Positions 37,258 to 46,393 are shown, counted from the first letter of the stretch. The stretch: 64,000 bases of DNA from Methylobacterium planeticum (GCF_008806345.1 NZ_VZZJ01000012.1:1-64000), one strand, 5' to 3'. The notes: generated by a model not told the origin, from the sequence alone. A program made the numbers and translations.

Positions 37258-38342
37258 TCCGCCTCCTCGTGGTCGACGACTCGGCGCTGATGCGCAAGCT
37301 CCTCGGTGCGGTCTTCGCGGCGCAGGCGGATTTCGAGGTCGCCGTCGCCCGCGACGGGGTGGAAGCGCTGGCCATGCAGGCGGCCTTCCGGCCCGATGTC
37401 ATCACTCTCGATGTCAACATGCCGGGCCTCGACGGATTGGCCTGCCTCGACCGGATCATGCTGGAGCGGCCCTGCCCGGTGGTGATGCTGTCCTCACGCA
37501 CGGCGGAGGGCGCCGAAGTGACGCTCGACGCGCTCGGGCGCGGTGCCGTCGACTTCGTCGCCAAGCCGACCGGTGCGATCTCCCTCGCCATCGAGGAGTT
37601 CGGCCCCCGCCTGGTGCAGAAGGTCCGCGCTGCGTCGAAGGCCCGCCTGCGCCCGACGCATCGCCTCGTCGAGCGCGTGCGCGCCCGTCATATCGGTGCA
37701 CCCGGTCCCGCTCCGCGCCAGGCCGTTCACCACTCTGCGGAGGGTCAGGCCCGGCAAGTTGCGCGCCGGCTCGGCGGTATCGTCCTCGTCGGTGCCTCGA
37801 CCGGGGGGCCGCCGGCTCTCGACGCGCTGCTCTCCGAACTTCCGGGCGATTTCGCCTGGCCGATCGTCGTCGCGCAACACATGCCGGGCAGCTTCACGGG
37901 CCCGCTGGCGCGGCGTCTCGACGGGCTCTGCGCCCTCGCCGTACAGGAAGTCACCCGGCCGGTCGTCCTGGAGCCGGGCCATGTCTATATCGGCCGCGGC
38001 GATGCGGACGTGATCATCACGCGACGCCCCGCAGGCCTGGGCGCGGCGCCGGCCCCATCGCACCCGGACCACCCCTGGCACCCGAGCGTCGACCGGCTCG
38101 TCGAGACGGCTCTCGCCCATGTGGAGGCCGACCGGATCGTCGGGATCCTGATGACCGGCATGGGACGGGATGGAGCGCGGAGCATGACGGAGATGCGGGC
38201 CCGTGGCGGCGTGACCCTGGCCGAAGCCGAGGAGACCTCGGTGGTCTGGGGCATGCCGGGGGAACTCGTCCGCGCGGGTGGTGCAAGCGTGGTCGCACCG
38301 CTCGATACCCTCGCCGCAGAACTCCTCCGGTTGGTGCCGTGA
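37254..38342 (+). CDS. cheB: Chemotaxis methylesterase/deamidase CheB
   Basis: The 362-aa enzyme removes methyl groups from receptor glutamates and deamidates glutamines. The N-terminal receiver domain has the acidic pair DD8-9 and the phosphorylation site Asp53 in TLDVNMPGLDG, with SSRTAEGAE and AKPTGA completing it. The esterase domain has the catalytic serine in VLVGASTGGPPAL, the histidine in VVAQHMPGSFTGPLA and the aspartate in ILMTGMGRDGA. Length is normal. It overlaps cheW by ATGA, and its TGA overlaps the ATG of the HEAT gene. It likely acts on the double-tip receptor encoded two genes upstream. Confidence 0.96.
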   Translation: MIRLLVVDDSALMRKLLGAVFAAQADFEVAVARDGVEALAMQAAFRPDVITLDVNMPGLDGLACLDRIMLERPCPVVMLSSRTAEGAEVTLDALGRGAVDFVAKPTGAISLAIEEFGPRLVQKVRAASKARLRPTHRLVERVRARHIGAPGPAPRQAVHHSAEGQARQVARRLGGIVLVGASTGGPPALDALLSELPGDFAWPIVVAQHMPGSFTGPLARRLDGLCALAVQEVTRPVVLEPGHVYIGRGDADVIITRRPAGLGAAPAPSHPDHPWHPSVDRLVETALAHVEADRIVGILMTGMGRDGARSMTEMRARGGVTLAEAEETSVVWGMPGELVRAGGASVVAPLDTLAAELLRLVP

Positions 38343-38947
38343 TGCCCCTCGTCCGTCGCGATCCTCCGAACTCGCCTTCGCCCCGGCCGACGATCCGGGC
38401 AGGGGATCTCCATGCACCCGAGCCCGAGCGCCGCCTCGCCGCTGTCGACGCGCTCGGCGAGACACCCGACGCCGCGGAATACCTCGGCTTGGCTCTCGGG
38501 GCCGAAGGCGTGCCGCGCGTGCGCGAGGCGATCCTCGCCAAGCTGGTGTCGCTGGCCGACGCGGGCGCGGCGGCTGCCCTTGCCCCGCATCTGCGCTCCG
38601 ACGACGCAGGGCTGCGCAACAGTTGCGTGGAGGCGCTGCAGGCGATGCCGGCGGCGGTGCTGCCGATCTTGCCGGCCCTGCTCCGTGACGCCGATCCGGA
38701 CGTGCGGCTTCTCGCGGCGGAGATCGCCCGGACGCAGGCGTCCGAGACCGCCAGCGCGCTTCTGGCTGCCGTACTCGAAACCGAGCCGCACCCCAATGTC
38801 TGCGCGGCGGTGATCGAGGTGCTCGCCGAGTGCGGGACGGCCGGCGCCGTGCCGGCTCTTCGCGCGGCCCGGGCGCGCTTCGCGGACGCGCCCTTCCTCC
38901 CCGGCGCCATCGACATCGTGCTCGCACGCCTCGAAACCGGTTCCTGA
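38342..38947 (+). CDS. HEAT-repeat protein inside the chemosensory operon
   Basis: The 201-aa product is made of Ala/Leu-rich helical repeats: RRLAAVDALGETPDAAEYLGLAL, REAILAKLVSLADAGAAAALAPHL, LRNSCVEALQAMPAAVLPILPALL, VRLLAAEIARTQASETASALLAAVL and ICAAVIEVLAECGTAGAVPAL-like segments about 31 residues apart. This is the HEAT/armadillo-like (PBS lyase-type) repeat, a protein-protein interaction solenoid. It starts at an ATG overlapping the cheB stop and is followed 9 bp later by cheR. Its place between the two receptor-modifying enzymes suggests an adaptor or scaffold for the array. No enzymatic motif is visible. Confidence 0.82.
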   Translation: MPLVRRDPPNSPSPRPTIRAGDLHAPEPERRLAAVDALGETPDAAEYLGLALGAEGVPRVREAILAKLVSLADAGAAAALAPHLRSDDAGLRNSCVEALQAMPAAVLPILPALLRDADPDVRLLAAEIARTQASETASALLAAVLETEPHPNVCAAVIEVLAECGTAGAVPALRAARARFADAPFLPGAIDIVLARLETGS

Positions 38948-38956
38948 AAGCGCGAT

Positions 38957-39820
38957 GTGGCCGATCAATCCCCGCCCGTGACCGATCCGGATTTCGCGCG
39001 ATTCTGCGAGTTCTTCTATCGGCGAACCGGCATTCTGTTCACGCCGGCGAAGCGCTACTTCGTCGAGCGGCGCTTGGCGGGTCGGATGACCGACACGGGC
39101 TCGCGCTCGTTTCCGATCTACTTCGCGCGCCTGCGCGCCGATCTCGATGGCGAGGTCGAGAGCCTCATCAATGCGCTGACGATCAACGAGACCTACTTCT
39201 TCCGTGAGGATCATCAGCTTCGCTGCCTCAGCACGTCGCTGATGGCACTCGTCACCACCGGCAAGGCGCCGGGCGACCGCGTGCGGATCTGGTCGATGCC
39301 CTGCGCCACCGGCGAGGAACCCTACTCGGTCGCGATCTGGCTGCTGGAGAACTGGCCCGACGTCGATCGGTTCGAGATCGAGATCGTCGGTTCCGACATC
39401 GATACCCGCGCTCTCGCGGCGGCCGAATCGGGACGGTACGGCGAGCGGGCGCTGATGCGTCTCTCGCCCGACATCGTCGACCGATATTTCGAGCCGGAGC
39501 CCACTGACCTCGGGCCGGCTTGGCGGATCATCGCCGATCTGCGGGCCTCCGTGCGCTTCTCCCCGTGCAACCTGATGGACGCGGCCGCGATGGCAGCGCA
39601 AGGCCGCTTCGACGTCGTGTTCTGCCGCAATGTCCTGATCTACTTCGACGACGCGTCCCGCCGCGTCGCCGCGGACAACCTTTACGACAACCTCGTTCCG
39701 GGGGGCTTCATTTGCCTCGGCCACACCGAGTCGATGAGCCGGGTCTCGCCGCTGTTCCGCGTCTGCCGCTATACCGACGCCATCGTCTACCAGCGTCCGA
39801 TGGAGGGGAAGCGTGCCTGA
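38957..39820 (+). CDS. cheR: Chemotaxis protein methyltransferase CheR
   Basis: The 287-aa enzyme transfers methyl groups from S-adenosylmethionine to receptor glutamates. The N-terminal helical domain includes FFYRRTGILFTPAKRYFVERRL and NALTINETYFFRED, a CheR hallmark. The SAM-binding motif is RIWSMPCATGEEPYSVAIWL near residue 115; IEIVGSDIDTRALAAAESGRY and FDVVFCRNVLIYFDD complete the catalytic domain, ending LGHTESM. The start is a GTG 9 bp after the HEAT gene. No TPR extension is present. It overlaps the following cheY gene by 8 bp. Confidence 0.96.
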   Translation: MADQSPPVTDPDFARFCEFFYRRTGILFTPAKRYFVERRLAGRMTDTGSRSFPIYFARLRADLDGEVESLINALTINETYFFREDHQLRCLSTSLMALVTTGKAPGDRVRIWSMPCATGEEPYSVAIWLLENWPDVDRFEIEIVGSDIDTRALAAAESGRYGERALMRLSPDIVDRYFEPEPTDLGPAWRIIADLRASVRFSPCNLMDAAAMAAQGRFDVVFCRNVLIYFDDASRRVAADNLYDNLVPGGFICLGHTESMSRVSPLFRVCRYTDAIVYQRPMEGKRA

Positions 39821-40214
39821 GGCTGCCGAGCCCGCCGCGTTGGGACGCGTTCTCGTCGTCGACGATGCGAGTCTCGTGCGGTTGTATTATCGCGATATTC
39901 TTCAGCGGGCGGGCTTCGTCGTGGACGAGGCGCTGAACGGGATCGAGGCGCTGGAGATGCTGCTGCGCAATCCCTACGACCTTCTGATCGTGGACGTGAA
40001 CATGCCCAAGATGGACGGTCTGAGCTTCCTTGCCGCCCTGCGCGGTCGCGAGGCGCCGCTCCGTGCCATCCCGGCGCTGGTTGCGAGCACGGAGGCAGGA
40101 TCCGTCGATCGCGCGGCGGCGCGCGCGGCCGGCGCCAACTTCTACCTCGTGAAGCCCCTGGCCGAGGACGTGCTCATCGCCCACGTCAAGGTCCTGAGCG
40201 GGCGGCCGCTGTGA
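39813..40214 (+). CDS. cheY: CheY-type response regulator
   Basis: The 133-aa product is a stand-alone receiver domain. The acidic pair lies in VLVVDDASLVR, the phosphorylation site is Asp61 in IVDVNMPKMDGL, the switch threonine/serine region reads ALVASTEAGS and the conserved lysine lies in YLVKPLAED. A GTG start overlaps cheR by 8 bp; the stop overlaps the cheA GTG by 4 bp. It probably accepts phosphate from the adjacent CheA. Whether it binds a flagellar motor or another output cannot be read from the sequence. Confidence 0.93.
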   Translation: MPEAAEPAALGRVLVVDDASLVRLYYRDILQRAGFVVDEALNGIEALEMLLRNPYDLLIVDVNMPKMDGLSFLAALRGREAPLRAIPALVASTEAGSVDRAAARAAGANFYLVKPLAEDVLIAHVKVLSGRPL

Positions 40215-42496
40215 ACGATCTGTTCGAACAATTCCTCATCGAGGCTCGGGAGTTGATCCAATCCGCCACCGAGGATCTCCTCGCCCTCGAGTCGGCGCCG
40301 GGGGAAGGCGAGGCGGTGAACCGCGTCTTCCGGGCATTCCATACGCTGAAGGGCTCGGTCGGCCTGTTCGACTTCCCGCCGTTGCTTGAAGTTCTGCACG
40401 CCGCCGAGGATGGCCTCGTCGCGGCGCGCGCCGGAACCGTCGCGGTTGACGCCATTCTCATCGATCTCTCGCTCGAGACCCTCGATGCGGTCGCGCGCTG
40501 GACCGATACCATCGAGGGGCAGGGGGACCTGCCCGCGACCGCCGGGTCGGAGGGTGGGACCCTCGTCGCCCGGTTTCGCGCCCTGCTCGCCCCGACGCTC
40601 CACCCCATCCCGCGAGCCGCGGAGTCCGCCGCGACCACGAGGCCGGACTGGGTCGCCGCGCTCGTCGCTGACGCGCTTCCTCTCCCCGAAGGCGTGCCTC
40701 TCACCGCCCTTCGCTACGTGCCGCGCGCCGATTGCTTCTTCGCGGGCGACGATCCGATCGGTTTGGTGCGCCGGTTGCCGAGCCTCGTCGCCCTGACGGT
40801 GGTTCCGGTCGAGCCCTGGCCGGAGACCGGGGAGCACGACGCCTTCACCTGCAACCTTGCGATCACGCTCCTCACCGCCGAGCCGCGCGCGGAGGTCGAG
40901 GCTGTGTTCCGTGTCGTCCGCGACCAGATCACGCTCGAGCCGCTGGTGGATCCGGCACCGGCCATCGGGGTCGAACGCGCGTCGGCTACCCTGCCGGTGG
41001 TGGTCGCCGCGATCCTGACGGAGCAGCTTCGGGTCATCGCCACGCCCGGAGACGCGGATTCCGACGCCGGGCGCCGGGAAGCGGCCGGTCAGGCCGCCGC
41101 CAATGCGCTTCGTTCAGTCCGGCGAGGCATCGCGGCCGAGGCCTGCGCGCGCGCCGCACAGCAGGGCCGTGAGGCCCTGTCGCGGGTGCTGGAATCGGTT
41201 CTGGAAGGCCGGGACGGTGTCGCCCTGCCGCCATCCGTCCCGCTCGAGCCGAGCGCCGAGACGAGCCGTCTGTTGCGCATCGATGCCGCCCGCGTCGACA
41301 CCCTGATCGCACTGGCCGGCGAACTCGTCGTAGCCCGGAACGCGCTGAACCATCTCGTCTTGCGCGCCGTGGACGGGATACAGGATGCAGGCCTCTCTCG
41401 GGCAATGCACGAGAACGATGCCCTGATCGGGCGCCTCGCCGCAGATCTGCATCGCAATGTCACCGGCCTGCGGCTGCTGCCGATGGCGCAGGTCTTTCGG
41501 CGCTTCCGACGTCCGGTGCGCGAGATCGCGCGCAGCCTCGGCAAGGACGTCACGCTCGACGTGCGGGGCGAGGACATCGAGGCCGACAAGGGCATCGTCG
41601 AGACCCTGTTCGACCCGTTGCTTCACGTCCTTCGGAACGCCCTCGACCATGGCCTCGAGGAGCCGGCCGAGCGGCGCCAAGCCGGCAAGCCGGAGACCGG
41701 CCGCATCGTGCTCGGCGCCGAGGTTCAAGAGGATAGCATCGTGGTCACGCTGTCCGATGACGGTCGCGGCATCGACCCTGTCCGGATCCGCGCCGCGGCT
41801 CGGGAACGCGGCCTCGTTGCGGCCGACGGGCTCGCGACCATGAGCGATGCCGCGGTCATCGACCTGATCTTCACGCCCGGATTCTCGACAGCCGCGCGCG
41901 TCAGCGATGTTTCGGGCCGCGGCGTCGGCATGGATGTGGTCCGGGCCGCCGCCACGCGCATCGGCGGGCGCGTCAGCGTTGCGAGCCAGGTCGGCCGTGG
42001 CACGACGATCCGTCTCGCGCTGCCCCACAGGATCGCCTTGACCCGCATCATGCTGGTCAAGGTCGGGCCGGACCTCTACGGGCTTCCCCTCGATTCGGTC
42101 GGCGAAGTGGTTCGCCGGCGCCGGGACCAGATCCTCGACCTGGGGCCGGGACGCGCGACCGTCCATCGCGGGCGCACGGTGCCGGTCGTAGGGCTCGCCG
42201 ACCTCCTCGGCACGCCAGTCACGGCGCGGCTAGGTGACGGCTCACCGGACGCGGAGGCACGCCTCCTCGTCCTGCGTTCAAGTTCCGAGACCGTTGCGTT
42301 GGAGGTTGACAGCCTCGGCGCTCGCCTCGACGTCCTGACGCGCCCGCTCACCGGCCTGGTTGCCGACGCGCCCGGAATCGCCGGCACGACGGTGCTCGGC
42401 GACGGCCGCGTGCTGCTCGTTCTCGATCCGCAGGCGCTGCTCGCCCGGAGCTTTGGTACGGAAACGTCTGGCGCGCTGTCGGAGGGCCTCCCATGA
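40211..42496 (+). CDS. cheA: Chemotaxis histidine kinase CheA
   Basis: The 761-aa kinase has the standard order. An HPt domain with FRAFHTLKGSVGLF carries the phosphorylated His44. An extended middle region (about 150-330) includes RYVPRADCFFAGDDPIGLVRRLP, a variant in place of the usual P2 domain. Then come the dimerisation helices (LLRIDAARVDTLIALAGELVVARNALNHL), the ATP-binding domain (LRNALDHGLEEP N-box, LSDDGRGIDP, GRGVGMDVVRA) and the C-terminal CheW-like domain from about residue 615 (ALTRIMLVKVGPDLYGLPLDSVGEVV). It is coupled at both ends (GTGA, ATGA) to cheY and the STAS-like gene. It should phosphorylate both CheY proteins and CheB. Confidence 0.95.
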   Translation: MNDLFEQFLIEARELIQSATEDLLALESAPGEGEAVNRVFRAFHTLKGSVGLFDFPPLLEVLHAAEDGLVAARAGTVAVDAILIDLSLETLDAVARWTDTIEGQGDLPATAGSEGGTLVARFRALLAPTLHPIPRAAESAATTRPDWVAALVADALPLPEGVPLTALRYVPRADCFFAGDDPIGLVRRLPSLVALTVVPVEPWPETGEHDAFTCNLAITLLTAEPRAEVEAVFRVVRDQITLEPLVDPAPAIGVERASATLPVVVAAILTEQLRVIATPGDADSDAGRREAAGQAAANALRSVRRGIAAEACARAAQQGREALSRVLESVLEGRDGVALPPSVPLEPSAETSRLLRIDAARVDTLIALAGELVVARNALNHLVLRAVDGIQDAGLSRAMHENDALIGRLAADLHRNVTGLRLLPMAQVFRRFRRPVREIARSLGKDVTLDVRGEDIEADKGIVETLFDPLLHVLRNALDHGLEEPAERRQAGKPETGRIVLGAEVQEDSIVVTLSDDGRGIDPVRIRAAARERGLVAADGLATMSDAAVIDLIFTPGFSTAARVSDVSGRGVGMDVVRAAATRIGGRVSVASQVGRGTTIRLALPHRIALTRIMLVKVGPDLYGLPLDSVGEVVRRRRDQILDLGPGRATVHRGRTVPVVGLADLLGTPVTARLGDGSPDAEARLLVLRSSSETVALEVDSLGARLDVLTRPLTGLVADAPGIAGTTVLGDGRVLLVLDPQALLARSFGTETSGALSEGLP

Positions 42497-42765
42497 GCGT
42501 GCGTCGCGTCGTCGATGGTTCCGCAGACATCGTCGTTCTCGAGGGACCCTGTCCCGTCGAGGACGCGGAGACGCTCGCGGCGTTCCTCCTCGAGAGCCCG
42601 ACATCGCCGGTGGATCTCAGCGCCTGCGCGCGGATGCACACCGCCGTCCTTCAAGTGCTGTTGCGCCTGCAGCCGATGCGCCGCGGAACCTGCGGCGATC
42701 CCATCGCTGCGCGCTGCCTTGCGTGGCCGCATTCCAACGAAAAGAACGGGCAGGCCGCCGATTGA
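42493..42765 (+). CDS. STAS-like small protein of the chemosensory operon
   Basis: The 90-aa product overlaps the cheA stop by ATGA. SADIVVLEGPCPVEDAETLAAFLL and SPVDLSACARMHTAVLQVLLRLQP resemble the beta-alpha core of STAS (anti-anti-sigma) domains, where D-L-S-x-x-x-x-x-(S/T) precedes the regulatory helix; here Thr lies at that place (RMHTAV). It is shorter than SpoIIAA (about 110 aa). A role as phosphorylation-controlled interaction partner within the array is inferred. The family link rests on one motif and the secondary-structure pattern. Confidence 0.62.
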   Translation: MSVRRVVDGSADIVVLEGPCPVEDAETLAAFLLESPTSPVDLSACARMHTAVLQVLLRLQPMRRGTCGDPIAARCLAWPHSNEKNGQAAD

Positions 42766-42853
42766 CACTTCACGGCGATCCGGCACGGACGCATAAACGC
42801 CGTGATCCGGTCGCATCGCCGGTCGGTCTCAGCGCAAAGTCACAAACCCAGGC

Positions 42854-43237
42854 ATGCCGGTCACAGCTCTCATCGTCGACGATAGCAAGCTCGCCCGCAT
42901 CGTCATCGGGAAGCTCCTGCGGCAATTGAAGCCGGATTGGGAGCTGGCCGAGGCCGCCAACGCGGACGAGGCCCTGACGTGCCTCGCGGAACGGAAGGTC
43001 GACGTCGCCCTCCTCGACTTCAACATGCCGGGACGGGATGGGCTGGATCTCGCCGCCGATCTCCGCGCCGAGCGACCCGAGATGCCCATCGCGGTGATCT
43101 CGGCCAATATCCAGGATGAGGTCATCGCGCGGGCACGCAGCGTCAACGCGGCCTTCCTGCCGAAGCCCCTCACCGAGGAGGCACTCGCAGGCTTCCTCTC
43201 CGGCGCGGCCCTGCGCCTTCGCAAGGCGGCCCGGTGA
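42854..43237 (+). CDS. Second CheY-type response regulator
   Basis: The 127-aa receiver domain has the acidic pair in ALIVDDSKLARIVIG, Asp55 as phosphorylation site in VALLDFNMPGRDGLD, the switch position AVISANIQDE (Ser) and lysine in FLPKPLTEE. It is separated from the STAS-like gene by 88 bp, the largest gap in the operon, and overlaps the CheC-like gene by GTGA. The pairing with CheC suggests that this CheY is the substrate of that phosphatase, while the first CheY may have a different output. Confidence 0.92.
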   Translation: MPVTALIVDDSKLARIVIGKLLRQLKPDWELAEAANADEALTCLAERKVDVALLDFNMPGRDGLDLAADLRAERPEMPIAVISANIQDEVIARARSVNAAFLPKPLTEEALAGFLSGAALRLRKAAR

Positions 43238-43881
43238 GCACGGCCAGCATCGAGCTCAGCGCGCTTCAACAGGATGCGTTCACCGAGCTCGTGAATATCG
43301 GCGTAAGCCGCGCCGCCGCGAGCCTGCGCAAGATGATCGGCGTCCAGGTTCTCCTCTCGGTGCCCTCGATCGAGATCGTCTCTCGCGCGACGGCCGCCAG
43401 GCTGGTGGCCGAGCGCGAGGCCTCCGAATTCGTCGTCGTCCATCAGGATTTCCAGGGCGCTTTCTCGGGGCGTGCCCTGCTGATCTTCCCGAAGGAGAAC
43501 GGTCGTGAGCTCGCTCGCGCCGTGACGGGCGGTGACATCTCTCCGGAGGAGATCGCGGAACTCGAGGACGAGGCGCTCACCGAGACCGGCAACATCATCC
43601 TGAACGGCTGCCTCGCCACCATGGCCAACATGCTGCAGCGGACGCTGACCATGTCGCTGCCCAGGATCATTCGCGGGGACGCACCAGCCATCTTCCGGCC
43701 CTCCGCCGCCGGTGACGATGACGAGGAGGCTCTCGTGCTCTTCCTCTACATCAACTTCTCCGTGCATGAGCGCGATATTCGGGGATACATCGCGATGTTG
43801 ATGGATCTGCCGTCCCTGGAAAGTCTCAAGCTTCTGATCGACGACTTCATCGAACGTGCCATCGGCGAAACGGGCGGCTGA
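43234..43881 (+). CDS. cheC: CheC-type CheY-P phosphatase
   Basis: The 215-aa product has both CheC active-site motifs. The first is FTELVNIGVSRAAASL near residue 16 and the second EDEALTETGNIILNGCLATM near residue 110, each with the E-x-x-N signature; the second domain ends DDFIERAI. CheC/CheX/FliY proteins dephosphorylate CheY-P. CheC is best known from Bacillus and Thermotoga, where it works with the deamidase CheD; no CheD gene is present here. The GTG overlaps the second cheY stop, strongly supporting a kinase-regulator-phosphatase pair. The LOV kinase gene follows 43 bp later. Confidence 0.88.
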   Translation: MSTASIELSALQQDAFTELVNIGVSRAAASLRKMIGVQVLLSVPSIEIVSRATAARLVAEREASEFVVVHQDFQGAFSGRALLIFPKENGRELARAVTGGDISPEEIAELEDEALTETGNIILNGCLATMANMLQRTLTMSLPRIIRGDAPAIFRPSAAGDDDEEALVLFLYINFSVHERDIRGYIAMLMDLPSLESLKLLIDDFIERAIGETGG

Positions 43882-43924
43882 TGATGACGCCTGCCCACCG
43901 GCGGGTGCCTGCCGGGGTCTGACG

Positions 43925-46393
43925 ATGAGCAAGGACAAAACCACCCGCCCGGGAGCCAGCGGGCGCGCGGCCGCCCCCGGGGCAGGCTGGTCCCTGCCGG
44001 AGGCACGCGCCGCCGTCAGGACGCGATCCGGACCGTTCTTCACGGCCCTGGAGCGGACGCGCCAACCGATGATCGTCACGGATCCTCGGCTGCCCGATAA
44101 TCCGATCGTCTTCGCGAACGCGGCCTTCCTGGCGTTGACGGGACACGACGCCGACGATCTGCTCGGTCGGAACTGCCGCCTCCTGCAAGGGCCTGAGACG
44201 GACAGGGACGCGGTCGCGCGGATCCGTGAGGCCGTCGAGGCACGCCAGGAGATCCGGATCGCACTCACGAACTACCGCAAGGACGGGACGCCGTTCTGGA
44301 ACGAGCTCCATGTCTGCCCGGTCTTCGACGAAGGCGGCGATCTGATCAACTTCTTCGCTTCGCTGATCGATGCGACGCGGGCCCACGCGGCGGAAGCCGC
44401 CCGGAGCCGGCTCGGCGACATCGAGGGGCGGCTGGCCGAGGCGCAGCGCCGGCTCACCCTGACCCAGTCGGCGGCCGGCGTCGCGGGAACGTGGGATTGG
44501 GATATCACGGGCGACCGGCTTCACGTCGACGATCGCTTCGCTCGCCTCACCGGAATGGCGGTTCCGGTCGCGAATGCCGGCGTTCGGACGAACGCGTTCT
44601 TCGCCAACATCCATCCCCTCGACCGGATGCGCATCCGGCTTGCCGTGAGCGGCGTCCTGAACGGAGCCGAGGTCTTCGACAAGGAGTACCGCCTGAGCGG
44701 AGCGGACGGGGCGATCCGGTGGGTGCATGCGCGCGGGCGCTGCCTCTACGACGAGGACGGGGCACCGTCGCGATTCACCGGCGTCCTCGTCGAGGTTACG
44801 GACCAGAAGCGTGTCGAGGAGCGCCTGCGCATCGCGCAGACGGCTGGCCGCATCGGCGCGTTCGAGTACGTGCCGGGCTTCGCCACCGTCGCCGTGTCGA
44901 CGCAGTTCTGCAACCTGCTCGGCCTGATGCCCAGCGAGACCCTCGCGGCGAGCGCCGTGAACGCCCTCACGGTGGAAGCTGACAGGCCGCTCCTCGATCC
45001 GCGCCTGCGCGAGGTTGGCGAGCTGCCCTACAGCGAAACGCGGGTACGGCTGGCCGATACCGGTGAGATCCGTTGGCTCGCGCGTCGGGGCGAGGCGATC
45101 CGCGACAATGAATCCGCGGACTTGCGGCATGTCGGCGTGATCTACGACGTGACGGCGACCAAGGAAGCCGAGGTCGCCTTGCGCGAGCTCAACGAGACCC
45201 TCGAAGCGCGCATCCGCGACGCCATCGCCGAGCGCGAGCAGGCCGAGGACCAGCTGCGCCAGTCGCAGAAGATGGAGGCCGTGGGCCAGCTCACGGGCGG
45301 CATCGCCCACGACTTCAACAATCTTCTCACCGGCATCGTCGGATCCCTCGACCTGATGCAGACGCGCATCAACGAGGGACGCACCGAGCATCTGAGCCGC
45401 TACGCGGGCTTGGCGATGTCCTCCGCGCAGCGTGCCGCGGCGCTGACGCACCGCCTGCTCGCCTTCTCGCGCCGCCAGCCGCTGGAGGCGAAGCCCGTCG
45501 ACGTGAACCGTCTCGTCAGCTCGATGGACGATCTGCTGCGTCGGACCCTCGGCGAGCACGTCCGGCTGGAAGTCGTCGTCGCGGGCGGATTGTGGCTCAC
45601 CCTCTGTGATCCGAACCAGCTGGAGAACGCCGTCCTGAACCTCGCGATCAACGCGCGAGACGCGATGCCGCACGGGGGTCGCCTCACCGTCGAGACCGCC
45701 AACGCCCACCTCGACGACGCCTACGTGGCGCGGGAAGTCGGCGTGCAAGCCGGACAATATGTCTGCATCTGCGTCAGCGACACCGGCACCGGAATGCCGG
45801 CGGATGTGATCGCCCGCGCTTTCGATCCGTTCTTCACGACGAAGCCGCTCGGACAGGGGACTGGCCTCGGCCTGTCGATGATCTACGGGTTCGCCAAGCA
45901 ATCCGAGGGAAACGTCAAGATTTACTCGGAGATGGGCCAGGGTACGACGGTCAAGCTCTACCTGCCGCGCTATCGCGGCGATCTCGAGCAGGCTGTCGAG
46001 GTCAGCGCGCAGGCCCCGCGCGCGGAGCGCGGCGAGACGGTTCTCGTGGTGGAGGACGACACCACCGTGCGCTCTCTCGTCGGTGAGGTGCTGCAGGAAC
46101 TCGGATACCGGACCTTCGAGGCGTCCGACGGTCCGTCCGGTCTGCAGATCCTCCAGTCGGACGTCGACATCGACCTGCTCATCACCGATGTGGGCCTACC
46201 CGGGATCAATGGCCGTCAGCTCGCCGATCAGGCCCGCGTGACCCGCCCGACCCTGAAGGTCCTGTTCATGACGGGCTATGCGGAGAATGCGGCCTTCGGG
46301 AACGGGCATCTCGGCGTCGGGATGCAGATGATCACGAAGCCGTTCCCGGTCGAGGGGCTCGCGACCAAGATCCGGTCGATCATCGGATCCTGA
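43925..46393 (+). CDS. LOV-PAS-PAS hybrid histidine kinase (putative blue-light receptor)
   Basis: The 822-aa protein begins with a LOV domain (about residues 38-152): [20 protein letters not shown] contains the flavin-adduct Cys84, and Asn116 (NYRKDG) and Asn126 (FWNEL) are the flavin-binding asparagines. The third conserved position, normally Gln, is Leu147 in [10 protein letters not shown]. Two PAS domains follow (about 175-300 with [21 protein letters not shown]; about 303-425), then a coiled coil, the kinase core ([14 protein letters not shown], His462; N-box [21 protein letters not shown]) and a receiver domain with Asp755 ([13 protein letters not shown]). The ATG at 43925 was chosen; an upstream start at 43856 overlaps cheC. 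It is the last gene of the chemosensory operon, implying light input to that system. Confidence 0.88.
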   Translation: MSKDKTTRPGASGRAAAPGAGWSLPEARAAVRTRSGPFFTALERTRQPMIVTDPRLPDNPIVFANAAFLALTGHDADDLLGRNCRLLQGPETDRDAVARIREAVEARQEIRIALTNYRKDGTPFWNELHVCPVFDEGGDLINFFASLIDATRAHAAEAARSRLGDIEGRLAEAQRRLTLTQSAAGVAGTWDWDITGDRLHVDDRFARLTGMAVPVANAGVRTNAFFANIHPLDRMRIRLAVSGVLNGAEVFDKEYRLSGADGAIRWVHARGRCLYDEDGAPSRFTGVLVEVTDQKRVEERLRIAQTAGRIGAFEYVPGFATVAVSTQFCNLLGLMPSETLAASAVNALTVEADRPLLDPRLREVGELPYSETRVRLADTGEIRWLARRGEAIRDNESADLRHVGVIYDVTATKEAEVALRELNETLEARIRDAIAEREQAEDQLRQSQKMEAVGQLTGGIAHDFNNLLTGIVGSLDLMQTRINEGRTEHLSRYAGLAMSSAQRAAALTHRLLAFSRRQPLEAKPVDVNRLVSSMDDLLRRTLGEHVRLEVVVAGGLWLTLCDPNQLENAVLNLAINARDAMPHGGRLTVETANAHLDDAYVAREVGVQAGQYVCICVSDTGTGMPADVIARAFDPFFTTKPLGQGTGLGLSMIYGFAKQSEGNVKIYSEMGQGTTVKLYLPRYRGDLEQAVEVSAQAPRAERGETVLVVEDDTTVRSLVGEVLQELGYRTFEASDGPSGLQILQSDVDIDLLITDVGLPGINGRQLADQARVTRPTLKVLFMTGYAENAAFGNGHLGVGMQMITKPFPVEGLATKIRSIIGS

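Noticed and set aside
37985..39724. Long antisense frame over cheB, HEAT and cheR genes
   Set aside because: Spans three well-supported coupled genes and has Arg/Asp-rich shadow composition.
42766..42853. Inverted repeat CACGGCG ... CGCCGTG between the STAS-like and second cheY genes as a terminator
   Set aside because: The loop of about 20 bases is long and no T-run follows, so I mention it only as a possible internal control site.
43847..45901. 684-codon antisense frame over the LOV kinase gene
   Set aside because: No family resemblance; the sense strand encodes clear LOV, PAS and kinase domains.
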